DNA of 64,000 nucleotides from Mucidula mucida (lineage: Eukaryota > Basidiomycota > Agaricomycetes > Agaricales > Physalacriaceae). Location: assembly GCA_015501055.1 (NCBI GenBank), contig JADNYV010000010.1:372001-436000 (forward strand), given 5' to 3'. Numbering within the stretch: position 1 is the first letter of the stretch; the number at the start of each line of letters is the position of its first letter. Made by a program: the position numbers and the translations under genes. Below are positions 24,622-36,089 of this stretch, in pieces. The notes under the pieces were generated by a model. It saw nothing but the letters and a program-made list of their open reading frames with translations. It was not told where the DNA came from and ran no database searches.

Positions 24622-26261
24622 TCAGCAAGGTCTCGAAGTAACAAGAAGAAATCTTACATCATAATACTCGGACTCGTTATCAATGCGAACAACAGCTGTC
24701 CTATGAACGCCTAGAAATTGATCAACACACAGTCAGCTTGTTCATTCACGAAAGCGCCTACTGATTCCACCGATATCCCAGTCGCGTTCATATTGCGCAA
24801 ACTGTACGCGTTCTCGTTCTCGCGTTGTCCAGTGCTATGCGGTTCCGTCGAGCTCAGGTTGGCGTTGCGTCCTTTGGCGCGGGTGTTCAAATTGAAGAGC
24901 ATTGTCAGCGTGTAGACTCGTCCCAAGCAGAATCCTTGTTCAATCAGTAACGATTCTTGTTAGTCAAAATATGTGAATCCCACCGAAGCCGACAGTAACT
25001 GCACGCCGAAGGGTCAGAAAGGCAGAGACAATAGGCTAGTAAGATGTGGCGTACTATTACTCTCAGTGTTGATCAAGTAGAGGATCACTGTAGGAAGAGT
25101 TCAGTGACAGTACAAAATGGACGTGGAGAATACGTACAACACAATATAGCCCTTCATCAATATGTCGGAAATGAGCTTCGTAGATACCAAATGGAGGGGA
25201 AGACGCACAGCGCAGAAGTCACCGAACCCGTCTGGACGGCAGCAAAGGTCAAACGATGAATCAGCCTAGAAGACGCGTCAATGGACCCTTGTTTATAGCG
25301 GAGTTGAACGACAGACGCACGTCTTTGTTTCCTTGAACGTCGTAGGCGTTGACTGGAGCTTGAACACAAGGGAGACCGCGATGGCAATGTCGGCTACGGC
25401 GCTAGCCACTAAGAGTGTATCAGCAAGCCGCGGGATATATAATCCACTAGCGCATCCTACCAAGCCAAATACTGCATGAACCAGAAATCGGATGATGAGC
25501 ATGCTTGCAAGGAAGCGCAGGGCCTACATGACTGTCTTTATGTTAAAGGAACGCTCAGCATACGTACTATGCTGAACGACAGTAATCCCGTTGGCAATGG
25601 CTCCCGCTGCAAGAAGGGTTAGTCGCCAAGTCTTAGGGTTATAGGGGAAGGAACCGGCGAACGAACCGAACGCCGCCAAGCTGAAAAGAAAGAGGAAAGG
25701 GCTTATGAAATAGTTTTTCGATAGATTCCAGAATCGATAGGCCAGGAAGAGTTGCACGGTGCAGGCAGACGTCCCAGATAAGATCACGTATGTGGGCACG
25801 GCCCATTTTGACTTAACGCGTATACTGTGTCGCCTGTAGACAAGGGAGGTTAAAGCAGCTTGCAAAACAGTATGGATGGGCTGACCCCAGTGGTGATAAC
25901 ATACTAAACAGATCTCAATGACATGGCGGAGATCACGACAGAGGATGCGTACCAGATAAATACATGCACAGTTGTCGGCCGTTCCTAGGGTGTCGACGAA
26001 GAGGTTGAACGCCACCAGACATTTGATCCACGGTGGGTCTCGATGGAAGACCGTGAAGAATGTATACGCCTAAAAACGCATCATTCAACCTGTGGCGGAA
26101 GGAGAGGCATACAGCAACGCGCCCACCTGCGATATTTCAAGCATGAACAGCATACAATTGAACCATGTTCCGATGAGTAACGCTCTACGACCGTCATCAA
26201 CATCAGACGGACGAGCGCAGCAAACGATAGACAACCCAAACGACTGGTCATATTGTCCCAT
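24622..26261 (-). CDS. DUF6534 seven-transmembrane protein, copy A
   Basis: Integral membrane protein of the agaricomycete DUF6534 family; its function is unknown. The start at 26261 (MGQYDQSFG, context CCACCATGG) is followed by the family order of helices: ALLIGTWFNCMLFMLEISQ, the loop RDPPWIK, then LVAFNLFVDTLGTADNCACIYL, PTYVILSGTSACTVQLFLAYRFW and LVASAVADIAIAVSLVFKLQ. Next come a TKTLINRLI-like region with TGSVTSALCVF, and a cytosolic tail with ARVYTLTMLFNLNTR. Seven to nine short exons are needed. The last exon, GVHRTAVVRID, is shared with copy B, but in A the visible donors put it out of frame. The gene may therefore stop at 24711 instead of 24622, or one base may be missing near 24770. 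It is divergent from SDR copy A, with 665 bases between the starts. It is paralogous to 28372-30042. Confidence 0.8.
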
Positions 26262-26926
26262 GGTGGCGGGGGGAGAAAGCAAAAAGACGAGCAGCCAGCG
26301 GTTAAGTACTTTAGACGCGTTTCGAGCTTTTCAAAATCAAATATGAAGGTTCGTGTTCCGACTCCACTTGTCCTCCAATGCCATTATGATTTTCAACATC
26401 ATCATTACAACAGGGAGATTTGACGATAAGAAGCACGAAGACCTGGTGCGCTTAGAACGCAGTAGTCTGTAGACAAAGTGTCACTGGACACTGGACAGTC
26501 AGTTGTGCCAACAACGAATTTGGAATACAGATGCTAACCATGTACCAAGATAAAGCGCGAAAAAATCGCACGATCAATTCGATTTGTGGCGGACCGCAAT
26601 CACCGGCAGTCACTCTTTCCACCCCACGCCCAACTATCGACACCGGTAGTACTCGTCTAGACATTGGTTAGACATTCCCAAGTATCTTCAATCCAGCTAG
26701 CTACCTTTCCTGCCGGAGCACGCGGGATTTTCGACTCGGACTCGCAGAACCGTTTTCTTAGTGGAAATCACGCGATGATGGATTTATTAACCGCCAGGGA
26801 AAAGGACGCTAATCCTCTTGATTTGCCTGCCAGTGCCACTCGGTCAATGTCATGCTGATTATCAATTTATCTTGGACCTGCTTGGATGCGCGTGCGCCTT
26901 CTCCATCTCATTAAACAACAACAACC
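26262..26926. promoter_or_regulatory. Divergent promoter region, cassette 1
   Basis: 665 bases separate the start codons of DUF6534 copy A (-) and SDR copy A (+). There is no coding signal. The arrangement would allow shared control of the pair; no specific binding site was identified. Confidence 0.4.
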
Positions 26927-28174
26927 ATGGTAACTACTCCCCCCTCGTCTGGCTCATAACTGGCACCTCGTGAGATACCCTTCCTCTCTCCTGGTTGAAT
27001 AACAATCATAGTCTCCTTCACTACCAGCTCTGGAATCGGCCGCGAACTGGCTTTCGCTGCCCTCCGACGTGGAGACAAGGTTATCGCCACAGGAAGACAA
27101 AGATCTATTAGGCAACTTGAGGATTTGAGGGCTGCGGGTGCAGATGTCCTCGAACTGGATGTGACCGCATCATTGCAAGACTTGACTAAGACTGCGGAGA
27201 AGGCAGTCGCTATTCATGGCCGGCTGGATGTACTAGTGAACAATGCTGGTATGCTGCGTTTGGCATAGACGATCGTTTGCCTCTCATGAAGTTGGTCTAT
27301 TAGGCGCTTTTCTTGCGTGTGGTGCGACAGAGGAAATCTCGCGAGTATCCTCATTACTGCTCTAGTTACACCAAGTTCTTACCAGCGTCACCGGTAGGCC
27401 CGAAGCGACCTACGACCAGTTCAAGTAGGTCTTCTTACTCCTCGCGCTCGCGACTTTCCTAACTCCTTCACAGCGTCGGCATATTCGGCGCCTTGAACGT
27501 GGCGCGCGCATTCCTCCCGTACATGCGCAAACAACGTTCAGGCAAGATCGTCTGGATTGGATCCCTCTGTGGCTGGCAGTACGCGCCCCGGGCGTCCTCG
27601 AATAGAAACTGATGACCCGTGCACAGATCAGCAATCGCCCTGAGCATGTACGTCGCGGTCAAACACGCCATGCGAGGTACGCGAAGTTTTCTTTACCCCT
27701 TTCCTAGGTACTCACGGACTTCTGATTCTCCTTATGTCAGGCATCGCAGAGACCATGGACATGGAAATAAGCCCGTTTGGCCTTCGAAGCATCAACATCG
27801 AGCCGGGCTACTTTCGTTCCAAGTTCATCGACGCGAACAACCGACGTCCGTACGATAACGCGATCGAGGATTATAAGGCGACAATGGAGGCAATGAATGA
27901 GATCTTCAAATGTACGCTCCAATCCCCTGCCACATCTGGTCATGTACTGATTCTGTTATTCTCAGCTCTCGACGGAAACCAGCCTGGAGACACAGTGAAG
28001 TTGGTCGAGATCATTGTGGACGTCGTGAAAGGCGAGGGGGTCGCAAAGGGCAAGACGATCCCGCGAAGCTTGCAGATCGGCACGGATTGCTATAATGGGG
28101 TGAAGCAGGATCTTACCGAGAGATTAGAGATACTGGAAGCATGGAAGGACATTAGCACAAGCACTGATTTGTAG
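26927..28174 (+). CDS. Short-chain dehydrogenase/reductase, copy A
   Basis: Classical SDR oxidoreductase using NAD(P). It carries the cofactor motif TGTSSGIG, DVTA for the adenine ring, NNAG, and the catalytic Ser (IVWIGSLCGW) with YVAVK as Tyr-x3-Lys. The C-terminal part has EISPFGLRSINIEPGYFRSKF. Eight exons end at a TAG at 28172. The ATG at 26927 leads directly into a stop as written. The run of six C at 26939-26944 needs to be seven to match the LVWLITGTS start seen in copy B. The intron at 27341-27397 has a GC donor (GCGAGT) where copy B has GT. The catalytic set is complete, so I expect a working enzyme if the C-run is a sequencing artefact. The substrate is unknown. It pairs with the 7TM gene upstream on the other strand. 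Confidence 0.85.
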
Positions 28175-28371
28175 AAGAGATTGGATGTTAGTACAAAACT
28201 CTGGTGAAACAATGATAATACTCATGATTCTGGGAAAGAACGCGTATTTGAAGGAGAGCGGCTACAAAACATATATATAAGAAAAGTCATACAGCCAAGT
28301 CATTTTTCCGATCTACCCTATCCGTGGAGGGCGTCTTGGACTGAAGGGAACGAATGTCAAGCCATGTCGAG

Positions 28372-30042
28372 TTATCGCGAGCAACTGGCACTTACAGCAT
28401 AATAACTAGGATCCTCTTCGCCGTCGATACGAACAATAGCTGTGCGATGGACGCCTGATAAATTATTCCTTCAGTGTTGTCGACAGCAGCGGCAATAGGC
28501 TCCTTACTGATTACTCCCATATCAGTATTGTTGATATTCCGCAAACTGTAACCGTTTTCGCCTTCTCGTTGACTGCTCCCAGGTTCCGTGGTGTCCAAAT
28601 CAGCGTGACGACCTTTGGCGCGCGTCGTGAGATTGAACAACATCGTCAATGAGTAGACACGTCCCAGGCAGAACCCTATTTTACGCGTCAGCAACGTGAT
28701 CCAGCCAATAACCGGTCTGAATTCTCACCAAAGCCAACGGTGACTGTCCAAATGTCAGAATTGGCATAAGCAGGAGATTGACGAAATACGTACTGTTGAG
28801 CTCGGTGTTGATCAGGTACAGAATCACTACAGCAACACATGAGTTTGCTGGGAGAACGGGCAGGTACGAGCAAATCTTACAGCATAAAATTGCACTGTGA
28901 CGACAATCAGTTAGTCCACGCGTTTCATCAAGGCAACAATACTATTATACGCACAGGGCAGTCGTGACAGAGCCAGTCTGTATAGCCGTAAACGTCAAGC
29001 GGTGGATGAGACTGCGCCGGTCAGCGACGGAACGTATGAGGCGACCAGTGCGGGCTTACGTCTTTGTTTGCCTAAAGGTGGTATTGGCGCGTTGCAAACG
29101 CCATACCAGTGCACATGCAATAGAGATGTCGGCGACAGCACTTGCTACTGAAAAAATATGAATCAGAACTCCATCTCAGGTGGAGAACAGCTCAGTACCT
29201 AGCCAAATCCTGCATGGCAGACAGTCAGTAAGTGGAACAGCTACGGACCGACAGAGCCACGTACGTTACTGTCTTGATGTTGAAGTTGCGCTCGGCGTAA
29301 GTACTATGCTGTATCACAGTGATTCCGTTGGCGATCGCACCACCTACATCGCCGGTCAATGGGGTTGTACGTTAACAGGCGAAGATCGGGCATACCCAAA
29401 GACGCTAAGCTGAACAGCGCGAGGAACGGGGTTATGAATGCATTTTTAGACCTACAAGACAGGAATGGACGTCAGCGAGCGCCCAGGCTCCTTGAAGCAA
29501 AAACGCACAGGTTCCAGAATCTGTAGGCCAAGAATAATTGAACTGTGCATGCGGAGATGCCGGACAGAATAACGTAGGAAGGCACCGCCCAGTTTTGGAC
29601 CAGCAGGTAAGCCGTGTCACCTGCGCTTCGGGATCAGCGGAGGGGATGGGAAAGGGAAGGGTGGCGCACATACCCCAGTGGGTGATCGTATACTAGACGA
29701 TATGGATGAGAACCCAGACGATGTGTATGATAGCAGAGACTCACCAGGTAGATACAAGCACAGTTATTGGCCGTTCCCAGCGTGTCAACGACAATATTGA
29801 ACGCGACAACACTCTTGATGACCTTGGGATCGCGTTTGTACGTTTTGAAATAGGTGTAGGCCTGCGCTCCTTCGTCAGTCCTGATTTGCAACGTTCTGAG
29901 AGAGACCGACCTGCTGCAGCTCGAGCATATAGAGCATGGCATTGAACCATGACCCAATGAGAAGGGCTCTAAACCAACGTCAGCAAAGTGTATCATGCCG
30001 ACAAACGAAAACTCACCCAAGGGACGCGTCAAACTGGCCCAT
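28372..30042 (-). CDS. DUF6534 seven-transmembrane protein, copy B
   Basis: Paralogue of the copy A 7TM gene; function unknown. The start at 30042 (MGQFDASLG) is followed by ALLIGSWFNAMLYMLELQQ, the loop KRDPKVIK, VVAFNIVVDTLGTANNCACIYL and the later helices of the family in short exons. The tail includes RVYSLTMLFNLTTRAKGRHADL and SLRNINNTDMG. A donor GTAAGG inside the last open frame and the CAG before GVHRTAIVRIDGEEDPSYYAV join in phase and give a stop at 28372. Reading straight on instead stops at 28392 and loses that conserved tail. It is transcribed away from SDR copy B, with 912 bases between the starts. Nothing suggests it is broken. Confidence 0.78.
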
Positions 30043-30954
30043 GGCCGAAAATACAGTTACCTCAAAGAAAAAGACAAAACCTCAAGCAAGTTCTACTAAA
30101 TATGCTGTTGACCGGGTAACGGCGGAGATTATTTAAGAAAACGGTTCACATGCAAAGTTAGCTTCCGTGAATCCGATTCCGAGAAACAGGACCCTCCGCC
30201 TCATAAAATCTGATGGATGGCGAGTGCACGGACAAATCGAGATTTAGGCGCTGCCGTAGGTGCGGGCCACGTTATTTTTTATGTAGAGTTGAATCTGGAG
30301 GCTGAGATAAATGGCAAACTGGCCTGGCACAAGGACAGAGCGAGTACGTACCTCCGCTTCATTCTAAGCGCGTCGAAATTATTGACAGGTGCCTTTGAGA
30401 GCACAGGATTGAAATGTGGTGTTACTGTACCCCAAATTTACGCCCATCGGTGCTTCCTTCGTACAGTATCAACCCTCTATTTTCACCCTGGTTGGAGGGC
30501 ACCATGGCCACTTCTGACTTTCCGAAATTTAGGAGACTCTGAATTCAACCATTGAGTCGAGACGAAACAAAGGTAGAGGTCACTTTAGATTGGGATGGAC
30601 ATGGTCGTCCTCTTGACCGAGCTCGATCGTTGTGCCATCGCTGGTTATGTCAGGATTTCCCACGCCCATGCCTGCTCTCCCGCTCATCTGCTAAAGCCAC
30701 ACTGAATGCGAACTACCTATGTGGTCAAGGCCAAGTCTCTTGTCGAAAGTCCAAGTCATCCTGTAACCCCAATGGCTAAATGGCACGTCTACACTTTATG
30801 TGATCGGATGCAGATCCATAGGATCTGAATTCACGCGGAAAATGCAAACCCGGCCTGGGGGCCTCGTTGGACGATCAGGCAAGAATAAAACATAAATAAA
30901 ACATAAAATCATGTAATACCACTATCTTCCGGGGGATAGGCAGCGCTCATCATC
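30043..30954. promoter_or_regulatory. Divergent promoter region, cassette 2
   Basis: About 900 bases separate the starts of the copy B pair. It includes an A-rich patch (near 30882-30915) with a repeated AATAAAACATAA unit just before the SDR start. No coding exon was recognised, although 30217-30555 is open. Confidence 0.4.
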
Positions 30955-32203
30955 ATGTCGCCATCTACACCTCTCGTCTGGCTTATCACTGGGACTTCGT
31001 TTGTCGCTTCCGCGAGCTCTTAGGTTGCTCTAGATCTGACGCGTATTGATATAGGTCCGGCATAGGACGCGAGCTAACATTAGCTGCCCTCCGACGCGGC
31101 GATAAAGTAATTGCGACAACCCGACAACGGTCCCTTCCCCAGCTGGATGATTTGCATAAGGCAGGAGCAGACGTCCTCGAACTCGATGTCACAGCATCTC
31201 TCTCAGACCTCGAGAAATGCGCTGAGAAAGCCATCGCGATCCACGGACGTCTAGACGTTCTCGTAAACAATGCTGGTTCGTCTCTCGATCTATATCGATA
31301 TGAGCTCTCACTTACGTATGTCTCTTGAAAGGTGCTTTCCTTGCATGTGGTGCTACCGAAGAAATCACGTCTGTTTTCTCCTTTGACGTCTGTCATCAAT
31401 ATCTGACCATCTATATATCATAGACCAGAATCGACCTATGATCAATTCAAGTACGTTCTGATCTTCACATTTGGTCTACCTTCGTTCATTAGTCGCGTAG
31501 CGTGAACGTCTTTGGTGCGCTCAACGTTGCACGCGCCTTCCTTCCGTATATGCGGAAGCAGAAGTCCGGTATCGTACTCTGGATTGGCTCGTTATGTGGA
31601 TGGCAGTGAGTGAGCATGTCCATCGCGTATCCCTCAATCTTAATGTCTGCAGAGGCGCCGTTGCCCTGAGCATGTACTGTGCAGTAAAGCACGCAATGCG
31701 CGGTATGTGGTTCTCTTAATACCGTTGTATTGCATAGCTTACCTTGCAAAGGCATTTCCGAAACTATGGACATGGAAATCAGCCCTTTGGGTCTTCGCAG
31801 TATCAACATCGAGCCTGGGTACTTCCGTTCTAAGCTTATCGACCCCAACAACCGCCAGCTGTACGAAAACCGAATTGAAGACTACAAACCCATGATCTCT
31901 GCTATGGATGAGATCTTCAAATGTACGCTTCTTTCACGTATGCATTCATATCCGGTGTATTGACTTTCTCTTTCTCTCTCTTGTTTAGCTCTCGATGGAA
32001 ACCAACCAGGCGATACCAAGAAACTAGTTGAAATCATCGTCGACATAGCGAAGGGCGAGGGTGTCGCGGCTGGGAAGCAGATTCCGCGAAGCTTGCAGAT
32101 TGGGACGGATTGTTATAGTGTCTTGAAGCAGGATCTTACAGAACGGCTGCAGATCCTGGAGGCTTGGAAAGACGTGAGCACTAGCACAGACTTGGCGAAC
32201 TAA
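30955..32203 (+). CDS. Short-chain dehydrogenase/reductase, copy B
   Basis: Classical SDR, paralogue of copy A, with an unbroken frame. The start MSPSTPLVWLITGTS is at 30955. The cofactor loop TGTSSGIG is split by the first intron. DVTA, NNAG, a catalytic Ser in LWIGSLCGW and YCAVK follow. EISPLGLRSINIEPGYFRSKL and IPRSLQIGTDCYS are shared with copy A. It ends TDLAN with a TAA at 32201. Exon phases equal those of copy A, and all introns use GT...AG. This copy is the reference that exposes the missing base and the GC donor in copy A. The substrate is unknown; the constant pairing with a 7TM gene suggests a membrane-linked or lipid-like substrate, which is only inference. Confidence 0.88.
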
Positions 32204-32628
32204 ATTACCCGAACAGTAATTCATCGATTATCTACATTATGTTCCCCGTTTACACGTCTTGGAGTGTATACAACAGTATTTTGCCTCTTCCCCATGTCTG
32301 GTGTGGAACTAGTACTAGAAGCTTGAAGCTCGCGTCAAGGCTGCCCTTCCGTTTCTTTAGAGAACAAAAGGTTTAAGGACGAGAGCGAGAGCGGCACTGG
32401 TTCCTCGCACCGAGGACCCTCTCCGTGACTACTTATTTGATCCCCTACAGTAGCGGTTTGAGTTAGGCAATCAAGATTGAGCGTATTTCAAAACGTTCAA
32501 AATGACACTGTCCGCGTTATCGATAATGCGCATCTACAGAATTACATATCAGAAGATTCCGGACGCGATATCACCACTCCCCAGACTTAAAATCTCCCAG
32601 GACCAAGAGACCCTCACCGTTGCCACTA
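32204..32628. other. Short intergenic region
   Basis: This is the 3' flank of SDR copy B and the promoter of the next plus-strand gene. No other feature was seen. Confidence 0.4.
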
Positions 32629-34091
32629 ATGCCTTCTTCTTCCACTCCTAACACGGTTTTGATATCGGGCGTGAATGGGTACCTCGCGACCGACGTCGCG
32701 CTTGCGTTCCTCAAGGTTGGATATCGTGTCCGCGGCACTGTGCGTTCCCAAGCCAAGGCGGATGCGTGGCTGGCCCTACCTTCTTTTGCGCCCTTCGCGT
32801 CGTCTGGCCAGCTCGAGTGTACCTTGGTGAAAGACATTACGGCAGAGGAGTCGTTTGCTGGGCCGCCATTGGAGGGTGTGGACTATTTCATTCATACGAT
32901 TGCGCAACTTCCGGATTGGAGACCGGGAGTGAAGCAGGTGGGTTTGGTGCGGGCGGGCATCAGAGCGAGGTGCTGATGATGTTTTTCTAAGGATTATGAG
33001 AAGGATATCCTCTTGCCGAATATCAACGGAACCCTGGCTGCATTGCGCTCGGCGGCGAAGTATCCGCAGTGCAGGAAGGTTATCATCCTGGGGTGAGAAC
33101 GATCGCGTCACCGTGACCTGCGCTTAACTCGATTGACATTGACAAGGTCGATATCCGGGGCAGTGGATTTCTCTGTTCCCAAGCACGACGCTCCTATTAC
33201 AGGGGAGTCTTGGAATCCAAGGGATTTTGATTAGTGAGTTCAGTTTAGGTTTCGGCTTTCAGTATTAGTTGAGCACCTGACCGGTGTAGTGGAAAGACAG
33301 CGCCTCACCCCCTTCTGGCATACAGTAAGTCGTTGATTCATTTCGTAGCTCTAATCGATCGGGTCTGATGTATCACGACGTAGCGACATCGAAGAAACTA
33401 GCGGACGAGGCCGCGTGGAAGTGGATGAAAGATGTGAAGCCGCATTTTGCGCTCATCAACATGCTGCCCGGCTTCATATACGGGCCTGCGCATGGTCATG
33501 ATCCCTTTGGCGTGAATAACAGCTCGCAGCAGTGTTAGTCCGAGCCTTTCTACATACTAGTCGATGTTTTCTTAGTGCGCCACAGGGCTCGCGGGACCTC
33601 TTTTCTGCAAAGATTGGAATTTCAAGACATCATCTGGAGGACCTGTACGTGACGATTTCTTCCTTCCTCATAAGACTATGCTCACGCGATATTATATCAG
33701 ACAATGGTCGATCTAAGAGACCTGTGCGAGGCTCATATCCGAGCGGTAGAGCGCGATGAGGCTGATGGGCACCGTTTCGTTTTGGTATATCTCCGCCACT
33801 GCTTTGCCCTTCACCACCAACCATTTCTCTCTAGGGCCCGTCCCATGTGTCAATATTCCCCTCCGACTTTGTACCGCTCTTCGCCAAAGCGTTCCCAGAG
33901 CGCGCAGCTTCATTGCCGGAGTCCCTAGTGATCTCGTCAATGCGCCGCTATTCACGATTGACAGCAGTGTAACGGAGGAGAAGCTTGGAATGAAGTTTAG
34001 GTCAGTCGAAGAGACAGTTATTGATACAGCGAAATGGTTGATAGCCTCTGGAGGCGAGGAGGCATGGGCGGCTGTAGGCAAGAGGTATTAG
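32629..34091 (+). CDS. Extended SDR / epimerase-type NAD(P) reductase
   Basis: NAD-dependent epimerase/dehydratase fold, close to fungal dihydroflavonol-reductase-like and methylglyoxal-reductase-like enzymes. The start at 32629 gives the cofactor motif VLISGVNGYLATDVALAFL (GxxGYxA in place of the usual GxxGxxG), then VRGTVRS. EGVDYFIHTIA is the usual second-strand motif. The catalytic pair is in LAYTTSKKLADEAAW (Tyr-x3-Lys, split by an intron), and ALINMLPGFIYGPAHG follows. The C-terminal half has VDLRDLCEAHIRAVE and a helical ending at 34091. Seven or so introns can be placed. In the penultimate exon the frame slips by one base around 33895-33908, between AKAFPER and SFIAGVPSDL. It sits directly after the two classical SDRs, but belongs to a different subfamily and is not part of the duplication. 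Confidence 0.8.
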
Positions 34092-34254
34092 TAGAGTTCA
34101 GAGTAGATACGCCAATGCATAGGCATGAATCATGGCTGTATAGCCGCTCTTTGGCCGCTCTTCTGGCGCTCGCATTCCGCGGATAGCCCGATGTGACAAT
34201 TCTTGGTTACGGTATGCCGCCCGATCAAGCTTGCGTTCCTACCACCATCTCGCA

Positions 34255-35793
34255 ATGACCATCTTTGCCCCAGAGCTGCTGCTCCTCATTCTCGACAATT
34301 CGCCAGTCCCGACGTTGGCCTCACTATCTCTCTGCTCGCATCAAATACGAATTTTGGCTTTTCCATTGCTACATCGCCATGTCGTATTGAAGAAACTTAA
34401 GGAACTGTCGCAATTCAGTTTACGCGTCATTTCGGAGGCGAACGGTGACGGCCTTATAGATAACTTGCGCCTTGCAGACCATGTACATCATTTGGTAATT
34501 GGAACTAGTAGCGATGCAGAGGACGAAGACAACAGCGATGAGGCGGACGAAGAGTATCAGATGGCGCTTTTGACATCGGCGGTACAACACTTGAACGTGT
34601 TACGCGAATTAACGTGGTCGGCACTGCTCCCAGAGGATCCCGCATCTTCTCCGTGATTCAGACGGCTTGCAAAGACCTTCAAAACGTTACTTTACATCTT
34701 GGGGAGTCCTTTGACGGTGATGATGGTGGGCGAGCTCAAGTCGGGAAATATTTATCGTTGAAGATATCCAGATGATTACATGTCGACTCTTTTCGGGTTT
34801 AAAGGACTTTTACGCTTGGAGATTTCGACGCAAATGATGTGTACGTCCCGTATTCTATCGCATGCCGCTCACTCACGTTATTTAGCTCTTTATAATGGCG
34901 AGATACCGGGCAGTATGGTCGACATGATTCGTGCGTCTCCGAATCTCTTAGCCCTCGATTTATCCTTGGATACATACGGCGACCCACACCCAAAGTGGGA
35001 TATCGACACGCTCTTCCGGTCCATCGACATTGCCCCTACTACTCTGAAGCTCCGCAAGGCTGCTGACCTCGATATACACGCATTCAGTGATCACACGAAG
35101 CTCACACCTTTTCGTTCATTCCTACTGTCTCACCATCAGGGAATCACATCCCTTGCACTCCCTGCGCCACAAGAAGATTTCGCGCACGGTCCTCCGAGCC
35201 TGAATCTCCCACCTGACACGCTTCCAATGCTACGAGAACTCGAAGGCACAATCTACTGGTGCTTTCAACTTTCTAAGCTCCACGTAGCCTCCAAGCTTGA
35301 AAGCCTCACGGTGCTGTTGGAACGCCCGCTCTTTCAGGATGACAAGCGCGGCATGCTCCTAGAAGCACTGCAAGCCTTCTCATCGCTAAAAGCTCTGAAC
35401 ATAATTCATGGAGAAACCTTCCTTCTATGCGATCAGTTCAAGATCATTATGAACAATGCCCGGCATCTTGAGTCTCTCACTTGTGCCTTCGCTAGACACG
35501 AAACTGCGGTGCGTCTGGGCGTTAGATATATCACGCTGACTGATTTGTGTTGTTCATAGGATACTATTGGTTCTCAATTGTTGGGCCTCAATTTGAGGGC
35601 GCTAGCAGCTAATATATCCCGGTACGGCAGCAATGTCCCATCTGAAGAATTCGTTCGGACTCTTGCGAAATATTGTCTCTCTCTTGTCACGGTTGAAGAT
35701 CTCGACCACCGTGATTATGGTATGCGTTGGGTGGCGACCATTATCAGGAAGGAAAGCGGTATCGATTTAGAGGTGTCACACACGCGTATATGA
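34255..35793 (+). CDS. F-box-like protein with leucine-rich body
   Basis: Probable SCF adaptor. The start at 34255 gives a short F-box-like N-terminus (FAPELLLLILDNSPVPTLASLSLCSHQ). An acidic patch EDEDNSDEADEE and a leucine-rich body follow, with segments such as LLRLEIS, LLALDLSLDTYG, LRELEGTIYW and LESLTVLLERP spaced like irregular LRRs. The end is at 35793. Introns are placed near 34730-34771 (ending CCAG), 34842-34886 and 35509-35559. Exon 1 reads into a stop after LLPEDPAS. A fourth C in the CCC at 34639-34641 would restore the continuation RIFSVIQTACKDLQNVTLHLG, which then splices in phase. It is unrelated in sequence to the F-box gene at 8.7-10.1 kb beyond the fold. The target is unknown. 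Confidence 0.7.
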
Positions 35794-36089
35794 CGGTTGG
35801 TGGCCCTTGCTAATGCTGGACATTGTGTGGGTAACGGACTGCCACGGTGTATTATGTATTGCCAAGTGTGTTGCCGACGTTCTTGGCATCCGAATTCGAG
35901 CGCGACAGCGTGCTTTTCGATGCTCGATCATATCGCCCTGATGATTGTCGGTGCTAATCCCATCCCGGCATCACCAGCATGGCTTTTCAATTTGTCTTCA
36001 TGCTCTCCGCTATGAACGGCGGGCGTCTGGGCGCTAGATCCAAACATTATAAGTACCTTGAATGGGCGTATTGTGTGTAAGAAGGCACC
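35794..36089. other. Short intergenic region
   Basis: This lies between two same-strand genes. It holds a presumed terminator and promoter; no motif is strong enough to name. Confidence 0.35.

Larger units (their letters stand above)
24622..32203. repeat. Duplicated two-gene cassette (7TM + SDR, twice)
   Basis: Two consecutive units of about 3.6-3.8 kb have the same layout: a DUF6534 7TM gene on the minus strand and a short-chain dehydrogenase on the plus strand, transcribed away from a shared upstream region. Unit 1 is 24622-28174 and unit 2 is 28372-32203. Exon boundaries match between copies, and proteins are clearly paralogous but diverged. Intergenic and intron sequence is no longer alignable by eye, so the duplication is not recent. 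Confidence 0.75.

Noticed and set aside
506..34091. A secondary-metabolite gene cluster (P450, FAD oxidase, UbiA, several dehydrogenases)
   Set aside because: These enzymes are spread over 33 kb among housekeeping genes (RTT106, Kre6/Skn1, GT90). There is no terpene synthase, polyketide synthase, NRPS or transporter, and the UbiA copy is broken.
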